Assembly (NCBI GenBank): GCA_964500775.1
Contig: CAZCQG010000033.1
Coordinates: 1-20,309 of the forward strand
Source: CAZCQG01 sp964500775
GTDB taxonomy: Bacteria > Campylobacterota > Campylobacteria > Campylobacterales > CAZCQG01
DNA: 20,309 nt
Reading direction: 5' to 3'
Part shown: in pieces, positions 15,100 to 20,309 of the stretch
How the letters are laid out: each line of letters opens with the position of its first letter
Numbering within the stretch: the stretch's first letter is position 1
Program-made: the position numbers and the translations under genes
Notes under the pieces: generated by a model
Databases searched by the model: none
What the model saw: the letters and a program-made list of their open reading frames with translations, nothing else
What the model was told of the DNA's origin: nothing

Positions 15100-16227
15100 G
15101 TGTTGCGTGACGTAACTTTGATCGTAATGAGCGCCGGTTCATCCAGTAGATTCCGCGGAGAAAGTACTCCTAAAAAACAGTGGTTGCGTATCGATTCGTC
15201 TCCGTTGTGGCTTTTTGTAACGAATCAAATATGTACAATGTGTAATTTCGCACAGGTGATCATCACCGCATCACCCGATGAAGTGCGCTATATGCAAAAC
15301 TACACCGACTATAAAGTCGTAGCAGGGGGAGAGACGCGGGCGCAATCGCTCCAAAACGCACTACAGGCGGTAGAAAGCGAATATGTGATGGTGACCGATA
15401 CCGCAAGGGCGTGCATCCCCCAAAAAGTGATCACGGAGCTGTACGCATCTAACTCATTCGCCGACTGCGTAGTCCCCTATATCAAGGTTGCGGATACTGC
15501 ATTGTACGGGGAAGAGTATCTCAATAGAGATGCGATAAAACTCATACAAACACCGCAATTAAGCCGTACCGATGTGCTTAAAAAGGCACTAGGCAAGTAT
15601 CCGAACGCCACTGATGAGAGTAGTGCTATAAAAGCTTACGGCGGCAAAGTGGAGTTTATCGAAGGGGCAAAAGAATCACACAAACTGACGTTTCAAGAAG
15701 ATTTTGCAGCACTTGCTTGCTTGACCCCTCCAAATAACGCCCATTTCGTCGGACAGGGAATCGACTTTCATAGTTTTGAAGAGGGAAAAAAAATGGTGCT
15801 CGGAGGGGTGGAGCTTGATTATCCGTTTGGATTCAAAGCCCACTCCGACGGAGATGTGATGTTGCACGCGCTTACCGATGCGATTCTCGGTGCGATAGGG
15901 GGCGGAGACATAGGAGAGTGGTTTCCCGATAATGATTCTGCGTATAAAAATGCCGATTCAAAGGTGTTGCTAAAAAAGGTCGTTGCTTTCGCGCAAGCGG
16001 TAGGGTATGAGATGGTAAACGTCGATCTTACGATGATTTGTGAAACCCCTAGGCTTTTAAACTATAAAGCGCAAATGAAAACCTCCGTTGCCGACCTTTT
16101 AGGATTGGGCAAAGAGCGGGTAAATATAAAAGCGACGACGACGGAGAAGATGGGATTCTTAGGGAGAGGCGAAGGTGCGGGTTGCAGCGCGGTAATAAAT
16201 ATGAGATATTATAGGTGGGACAAATGA
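15100..16227 (+). CDS. ispDF: Bifunctional IspD/IspF: MEP cytidylyltransferase and MEcPP synthase
   Basis: Fused enzyme catalysing two steps of the MEP isoprenoid pathway: CTP-dependent activation of methylerythritol phosphate and cyclisation to MEcPP. The 375-residue protein has an N-terminal IspD half to about residue 208. Its CTP-binding segment is MSAGSSSRF then PKKQWL; VVAGGETRAQSLQNAL and TDTAR follow, TDTAR standing where separate IspDs usually have HDAAR. The IspF half starts at GQGIDFHSF. Its metal ligands are Asp222, His224 and His256, and ATTTEKMGFLGRGEG lies near the end. This fusion is typical of Campylobacterota (C. jejuni, H. pylori) and also of some alphaproteobacteria. The start is GTG at 15100, with AAGGA only three bases upstream. 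TTG at 15103 has better spacing (six bases) and may be the true start. The stop overlaps the next ATG (ATGA). Confidence 0.97.
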   Translation: MLRDVTLIVMSAGSSSRFRGESTPKKQWLRIDSSPLWLFVTNQICTMCNFAQVIITASPDEVRYMQNYTDYKVVAGGETRAQSLQNALQAVESEYVMVTDTARACIPQKVITELYASNSFADCVVPYIKVADTALYGEEYLNRDAIKLIQTPQLSRTDVLKKALGKYPNATDESSAIKAYGGKVEFIEGAKESHKLTFQEDFAALACLTPPNNAHFVGQGIDFHSFEEGKKMVLGGVELDYPFGFKAHSDGDVMLHALTDAILGAIGGGDIGEWFPDNDSAYKNADSKVLLKKVVAFAQAVGYEMVNVDLTMICETPRLLNYKAQMKTSVADLLGLGKERVNIKATTTEKMGFLGRGEGAGCSAVINMRYYRWDK

Positions 16228-17114
16228 AAGTATTGGTAGTAGAAAATGAGATATATTTGGCACAAAACATTTCGGCGAAACTCTCCGAAAACGGCTTTTC
16301 TTGCGACATCGTCACGACGCTAAACGACGCACTCTCGGCGGGAAGTTACGACATCGTACTGCTCTCTACCAATATCTCGGGGCAAAATTTTTACCCGATT
16401 ATCGACAAATACAAAGAAACCATCATCATCCTTATGATCTCTTATATCAGTAACGACACCGTAGCAAAACCTCTGAAAGCGGGAGCAAAAGATTATATTT
16501 TAAAACCGTTTATGATGGATGAGCTTATTAGAAAGATTCAACATTTCGGAGAGTTTGAGCGCACGAAAAGAGAGAATAGATTCTACGGCAACTATATCGC
16601 GAATATGCTAGATGTCGATAACGTAGATGTGGATGTAAAGAGAAATCCTCCGTTCATGGTAGTCGGCTCGTCACAAAAAAATATCGACGCATACGTCATA
16701 GCATACGCCAAAAAGAAGGGATACAATATAGAGTACCTCGCTTTAAGCAGAGCGGCAAACAAGACAAAACCCACGAGGGTTTCGGAAAAAGCACTTTTGT
16801 ATATCACGGGTTTTGAAGAGCTAAAAAAGGGTGAGAAAAAAGAGCTATTTGAAAATCTGGATTCTACACTCTATATCATCTCTTCTTTGGAGGAGGAGTT
16901 TGATTTCGATATAAAGACGGTCAATATCAAAAGTCAGGACGTAGCGAGTTTTGATAGCGGCGGAGAGATACTTTCGGTGGATGAATATATAAGAATAATG
17001 ATAGTAAATTTCCAAAACAAATATCCCGATACCGAGCTTAGTAAAAAACTAGGGATGTCTAGAAAAAGCCTTTGGGAAAAAAGGAAAAAGTATGGAATAC
17101 AAAAGCGCAAATAG
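16224..17114 (+). CDS. HP1021-family atypical response regulator
   Basis: 296-residue orphan regulator. The receiver domain (1-105) begins MKVLVVENE and ends with the conserved Lys94 in ILKPF. At the phosphorylation site YDIVLLSTNISG, Ser48 stands where Asp is expected, so normal phosphorylation is unlikely. The middle (about 145-235) looks like a worn-down AAA+ core with no Walker A or GAFTGA loop (LLYITGFEELKKGEK resembles TLFLDEI plus following helix). The C-terminus is a Fis-type helix-turn-helix (ELSKKLGMSRKSLWEKRKKYGI), as in NtrC-like proteins. H. pylori HP1021 and C. jejuni Cj1608 share this build and lie directly after ispDF. HP1021 is reported to control replication initiation and redox and metabolic genes. 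Only one cysteine (Cys27) is present. ATG 16224 overlaps the ispDF stop and has AGGTGG upstream, so it is preferred to GTG 16215. Confidence 0.9.
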   Translation: MKVLVVENEIYLAQNISAKLSENGFSCDIVTTLNDALSAGSYDIVLLSTNISGQNFYPIIDKYKETIIILMISYISNDTVAKPLKAGAKDYILKPFMMDELIRKIQHFGEFERTKRENRFYGNYIANMLDVDNVDVDVKRNPPFMVVGSSQKNIDAYVIAYAKKKGYNIEYLALSRAANKTKPTRVSEKALLYITGFEELKKGEKKELFENLDSTLYIISSLEEEFDFDIKTVNIKSQDVASFDSGGEILSVDEYIRIMIVNFQNKYPDTELSKKLGMSRKSLWEKRKKYGIQKRK

Positions 17115-18282
17115 AGCTATATTTGTAGATAAAGAGGCGATCTCCGCCCTTTGTCAAGTCCAAGACGGCATTCTTTATCCCGTCACCAAGCTTATGGATA
17201 GCAAGACCGCTGCCGAAGTAGATGCTACACAAACCTACAAAAACAAAACCTTCCCTTTCTCTTTTATACTCGCACCGAGCGGAAAAAGAAACGAAGTAGT
17301 ATTAAAAACACTCAAAAAAGACGAAGTAGTCGATATTGTCTGCAACGGAAAGAAATACGGCGAGCTGAAGAATCAAGAGGTATTCGAGATAGATCCTTTG
17401 GAGCGGGTAAAGCTAATCTACGGAACATCCGATACGACCCATCCCGGAGTAGTGCGGACACTCAAAAGACTCGGCAAATACGCCGTATGTGGAGAGTATT
17501 TTATAGAGTTTGACGACATAAAAGTCGCAAAAGCAAAGATACAAAGTGCGAAAGAGGAGATAGAAGCCAAACACGTAAGCGCGCTGATGATCGCCGCAAA
17601 ACCGCTCCATAGAGCACATGAGCGGATGATTCGTCTTGCACTTGATAGAAGCGATCTCTTGGTGATTTTTTTACTCAAACCCTACACGCAAGATATTATG
17701 AGTTATGAGCTACGTGAGAAGTGTCTGAATTTCATCACCGACAACTATTTACCCAAAAACAGAGTAGTCATCGTCCCTTTTGAAAACAACTACCTTTTTG
17801 CCGGAAACAACGAGATGATTCTCGATGCTATCGCCGCGCAAAACTTTGGATGCGATAGATTGATAACGGGGCAAAATCACGTGGGGCTTGGGATGTTCTA
17901 TGACCAAAATACGATGCACTCGGTTTTTGATACGCTAAAGGGTATCGAGATAGAGATAGATATTATGCCCGAGTTTGTGTATTGCAACGTTTGCAGGACG
18001 CTCGTTTCCCTTTCCACTTGTCCACATGGGCAACACCACCATATCTCGTATCACAGCGGCTCGATTCTAGAGATACTCAAGATGGGATTATTGCCTCCTG
18101 CGGTACTTGTGCGCAAAGAGGTGTCGGCTATCATCCTAAGCACCCTGTATCAAAATAGATTTAAGAATCTTGAAAAATTGTACTACGATATTATCCCTAT
18201 TTCAGGATTATTAGAGCAACATAACGAAGAGGAGTTTTATATAAAACTTATGGATTTGTATCAAACCACCTCGCTTACGTAA
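17092..18282 (+). CDS. Sulfate adenylyltransferase (Sat)-like protein with altered catalytic motifs
   Basis: 396-residue homologue of ATP sulfurylase, with an N-terminal PUA-like domain and a nucleotidyltransferase domain. The core HxxH is present (PLHRAHE, His173 and His176). However, the QTRNP segment before it, which binds sulfate and APS in true Sat, reads IAAKP, so the Arg and Asn are gone. The GRDHAG motif reads GQNHVG (260-265), and the SGTxVR segment reads SGSILE. The zinc-type knot CNVC...CPH (298, 301, 310, 312) is kept. It overlaps the regulator gene by 23 bases, with AAGGA six bases before its ATG. C. jejuni Cj1609, annotated as putative Sat, sits in the same place. It may be a non-sulfurylase paralogue with another substrate; activity should not be assumed from the name. 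Confidence 0.85.
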   Translation: MEYKSANRAIFVDKEAISALCQVQDGILYPVTKLMDSKTAAEVDATQTYKNKTFPFSFILAPSGKRNEVVLKTLKKDEVVDIVCNGKKYGELKNQEVFEIDPLERVKLIYGTSDTTHPGVVRTLKRLGKYAVCGEYFIEFDDIKVAKAKIQSAKEEIEAKHVSALMIAAKPLHRAHERMIRLALDRSDLLVIFLLKPYTQDIMSYELREKCLNFITDNYLPKNRVVIVPFENNYLFAGNNEMILDAIAAQNFGCDRLITGQNHVGLGMFYDQNTMHSVFDTLKGIEIEIDIMPEFVYCNVCRTLVSLSTCPHGQHHHISYHSGSILEILKMGLLPPAVLVRKEVSAIILSTLYQNRFKNLEKLYYDIIPISGLLEQHNEEEFYIKLMDLYQTTSLT

Positions 18283-18311
18283 TTTTTAAAGCAATATTAG
18301 GTCTAAACAAG

Positions 18312-19748
18312 ATGCAAGGAATCTCACTTTTTTTCGCTAGGATCGGCGTGTTTTGGACGGTTTTATTACTATCCTTGTCGGTTCTATTTTCGGCGACACT
18401 CGTTGCGATTTTTTGTCACTACGCCATTTATGACGGATTCCCTCGTAATGACTATCTTGCCGTAAGTGTCTTGAGTGCACTCGTAGGCGTTTTGCCCCTC
18501 TCTTTTTTCGTCTACAAAATGTTCAAACACTTTAACACGCTAGGGATAAACGAGTCTGCAACAAGCGAAAAACACTTCAAAGAATTAAATGATCAAAAAG
18601 CCCTTTTTGAATCGATGATTCATAATCTCCCGATACCTATTTTTTACAAAAACAAAGAGGGTATCTATTTAGGGTGTAATCTTGAGTTTGAAAAAACATT
18701 CGGTTTTAATAGAGAAGAGATCATCGGCAAAAATGTCCATCAAATAGCCCCCAAGGAGATAGCCGATAGGTACAAACAAGAAGACGACGAGGCTTTAGCT
18801 AGTCCAAAAACACCGCAGAGCTATGAGTTTGTGACAAAAAACAGAATCACGGGCGAGCTGCATACCGTAAAGTTTTACAAAAGCGTATTTTACGACGGCG
18901 AAGGCAATGTAGCGGGAATCCTCGGTGCGGCAATAGATTTGAGCGTACAAAAAACCCTTGAAGAGAAATTGAAAAATATCAATATTAAACTCAATGAGCG
19001 CGTCGAGCAAGAGGTGGCGCAAAAAATCAACCTTGCCCGAGAAAAAGAGCAACAAGAACATCTTTTGATACAGCAGTCAAAAATGGCGGCAATCGGTGAA
19101 ATGGTATGGGTGATAGCCCACCAATGGAAACAACCTCTCAACGCTATAGCATTTTTGGCGCAAACCATAGAAGACGTCAAAGAGCAACCCGAACTCGGGG
19201 GCGAGATAGAAAAAGGGATACTCGATCAAATACTGTTTATGAATCAAACCATCAACGATTTTAGAAGTTTTTTCAGTCCCGTAAAAACTAAACAACCTTT
19301 TTGTTTGCAAAAAGAAATAGAGGGCATCTTGGAGTTGCTCAACTCTATGCTCTATGCCGAAAATATCGAGGTAAAAATAAAAAAGAAAAAGGCGCTCAAA
19401 CAGGTGATCGGATATGCCAATGAGTTTAAACACGTGGTGCTGAATATCCTCACAAACGCAAGAGACGCCTGTCGAATAAACAATGTAAACAATCCGCAAC
19501 TCACGATAACATTTGAAGAAGACGGAGAAAAAGTGCGGGCGAGTATAGCCGATAATTGCGGCGGAATCCCGACGGAATTCCTTCCCGATACCCTTTTTGA
19601 ACCAAAGTTTACTACAAAAGGGGAGGATGGAAGCGGTATCGGACTTTACATCAGTAAGATTATTATCGAAAAAAATATGGACGGCAAAATCGTCGCAAAC
19701 AACAAAGGAAAAGGGGCAGAATTCCTCATCGAACTCCCCGCTGTTTGA
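18312..19748 (+). CDS. Membrane-bound PAS-domain sensor histidine kinase
   Basis: 478-residue kinase. Two transmembrane helices (about 10-36 and 48-70) flank a short outer loop. A PAS domain covers about 96-215 (IPIFYKNKEGIYLGCN ... GILGAAIDLS), then a coiled coil (about 216-255). The dimerisation helix carries the phospho-acceptor His270 in IAHQWKQPLN, a form common in Campylobacterota kinases. The ATPase domain has the N-box (ILTNARDAC, Asn382), G1 DNCGGIP (414) and G2 GSGIGL (440-445), all intact. With almost no periplasmic region, the signal is probably cytoplasmic or membrane-borne and read by PAS. No receiver protein with an acceptor Asp is encoded beside it; the adjacent HP1021-type regulator lacks that Asp. 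The ribosome binding site is weak (AGG eleven bases before ATG). It stands between the Sat-like gene and pgpA. Confidence 0.93.
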   Translation: MQGISLFFARIGVFWTVLLLSLSVLFSATLVAIFCHYAIYDGFPRNDYLAVSVLSALVGVLPLSFFVYKMFKHFNTLGINESATSEKHFKELNDQKALFESMIHNLPIPIFYKNKEGIYLGCNLEFEKTFGFNREEIIGKNVHQIAPKEIADRYKQEDDEALASPKTPQSYEFVTKNRITGELHTVKFYKSVFYDGEGNVAGILGAAIDLSVQKTLEEKLKNINIKLNERVEQEVAQKINLAREKEQQEHLLIQQSKMAAIGEMVWVIAHQWKQPLNAIAFLAQTIEDVKEQPELGGEIEKGILDQILFMNQTINDFRSFFSPVKTKQPFCLQKEIEGILELLNSMLYAENIEVKIKKKKALKQVIGYANEFKHVVLNILTNARDACRINNVNNPQLTITFEEDGEKVRASIADNCGGIPTEFLPDTLFEPKFTTKGEDGSGIGLYISKIIIEKNMDGKIVANNKGKGAEFLIELPAV

Positions 19749-19770
19749 ATAATAACCACATCTCCGTTGA

Positions 19771-19775
19771 AAGGA
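19771..19775 (+). promoter_or_regulatory. Ribosome binding site deciding the pgpA start
   Basis: AAGGA lies five bases before TTG 19781. It supports a start there rather than at the upstream in-frame TTG 19745. Confidence 0.6.
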
Positions 19776-19780
19776 TAATT

Positions 19781-20242
19781 TTGCATTTAATACGCTTTTT
19801 TTTGACGCTTGGATATACGGGCACGATACGATACGCACCTGGGACATTCGGCACGCTCGTGGCGATACCGCCGGCGATGCTTATCGTCCATTACTCTTTT
19901 CAGTCGACCCTCTTTTTTTTGGCGGTTTTGATCGGTGTGGTGAGTGCGAAGATGATAGATAAGTATGAAATATTTTACGGTGTGCACGATCCAAAAGAGA
20001 TAGTCATCGACGAACTCGTGGGGGTGTGGATTACTATTTCTCTTGTAGGGATTAGCCCGCTCTCTATCGCATTGGCATTTTTCACTTTTAGACTCTTTGA
20101 TATTTGGAAACCTTCGATTATCGGGAGGGTGGATAGAGAGATGAAAGGAGGTGCCGGAGTAGTCTTGGATGATGCACTAGCGGGCGTGTTTGCGGGAATC
20201 TTGAGCGCATTACTTCTTATGGGAATAGAGAAGGTACTATGA
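19781..20242 (+). CDS. pgpA: Phosphatidylglycerophosphatase A
   Basis: Membrane phosphatase that removes the phosphate of phosphatidylglycerophosphate to give phosphatidylglycerol. The 153-residue form starting at TTG 19781 begins MHLIRFFLTLGYTGTIRYAPGTFGTL, close to the usual PgpA N-terminus. The conserved acidic site follows: HDPKEIVIDELVGVW, then FRLFDIWKP and GGAGVVLDDALAGVFAG, with about four hydrophobic segments. A longer reading from TTG 19745 (165 residues) overlaps the kinase stop but has no clear ribosome binding site, so the later TTG is preferred. The TGA overlaps the next ATG (ATGA). In C. jejuni pgpA (Cj1610) directly follows the Sat-like gene; here a kinase gene lies between them. 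Confidence 0.95.
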   Translation: MHLIRFFLTLGYTGTIRYAPGTFGTLVAIPPAMLIVHYSFQSTLFFLAVLIGVVSAKMIDKYEIFYGVHDPKEIVIDELVGVWITISLVGISPLSIALAFFTFRLFDIWKPSIIGRVDREMKGGAGVVLDDALAGVFAGILSALLLMGIEKVL

Positions 20243-20309
20243 ATAGATTTGACATAGCGGCGGCAAATTGGGATGAGAAGCCAAGCAGAGTAAAGATTCC
20301 TAAAGATAT
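20239..20309 (+). CDS. Probable class I SAM-dependent methyltransferase, N-terminal part (runs off the right edge)
   Basis: Only 23 codons are present. The opening MNRFDIAAANWDEKPSRVKI resembles the start of many class I methyltransferases (FDxAAxxWDExPxRV). The SAM-binding glycine motif would lie beyond the edge. The ATG overlaps the pgpA stop (ATGA), indicating translational coupling. Confidence 0.6.
   Translation, partial: MNRFDIAAANWDEKPSRVKIPKD

Noticed and set aside
19077..19847. Minus-strand ORF of 256 codons across the kinase and pgpA
   Set aside because: It is antisense to the histidine kinase catalytic region and the pgpA start, and its translation resembles no family.
1..20309. 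Transfer RNA, ribosomal RNA, insertion sequences or a CRISPR array within the window
   Set aside because: I saw no cloverleaf, rRNA-like sequence, transposase frame, or regularly spaced direct repeats.

Overview
This window looks like a chromosomal segment of a Campylobacterota bacterium (Epsilonproteobacteria). The clearest marker is a fused ispD-ispF gene followed by an HP1021-type atypical response regulator, a sulfate adenylyltransferase-like gene and pgpA, with mrp nearby. As I recall it, the same set occurs around Cj1606c-Cj1610 in Campylobacter jejuni, and the ispDF-HP1021 pair occurs at HP1020-HP1021 in Helicobacter pylori. The histidine kinase, with its H-box IAHQWKQPLN, and the short PriA also fit. 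I cannot name the genus; a free-living relative such as the Sulfurimonas/Sulfuricurvum or Sulfurospirillum groups is plausible.

Layout. 1-2083 (minus): the N-terminal 694 residues of a large Cas9 that runs off the left edge. It has RuvC-I, an arginine-rich bridge helix and RuvC-II, and most resembles type II-B (Francisella/Wolinella-like) Cas9. The rest of the CRISPR locus would lie to the left. 2195-4502 (minus): a three-gene coupled operon of two small proteins and priA. 4576-5126 (plus): a small AT-rich toxin-antitoxin module. 5145-7121: uvrB. 7228-10459 (plus): a tightly coupled operon of ppk1, a gamma-class carbonic anhydrase-like gene and a TRIC/UPF0126 membrane protein. 10469-14999 (minus): thiC and mrp overlap, then a soluble double-Cache sensor gene. 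15100-20309 (plus): ispDF, the HP1021-like regulator, the Sat-like gene, a PAS histidine kinase, pgpA and the start of a methyltransferase gene.

How the genes fit together. Most are housekeeping: replication restart (PriA), nucleotide excision repair (UvrB), polyphosphate, thiamine, isoprenoid and phosphatidylglycerol synthesis, and Fe-S assembly. The accessory parts are the Cas9 locus, the toxin-antitoxin pair, the Cache sensor and the histidine kinase. Cas9 and the toxin-antitoxin pair are clearly more AT-rich than their neighbours.

The most notable points are the partial type II-B-like Cas9 directly beside priA, a receiver domain with Ser in place of the phospho-accepting Asp, a Sat homologue that has lost several catalytic-motif residues, and a 669-residue double-Cache protein with no membrane segment and no recognisable output domain. 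No stretch over 300 bases lacks a gene. The longest gaps are about 70-110 bases and mainly hold promoters.
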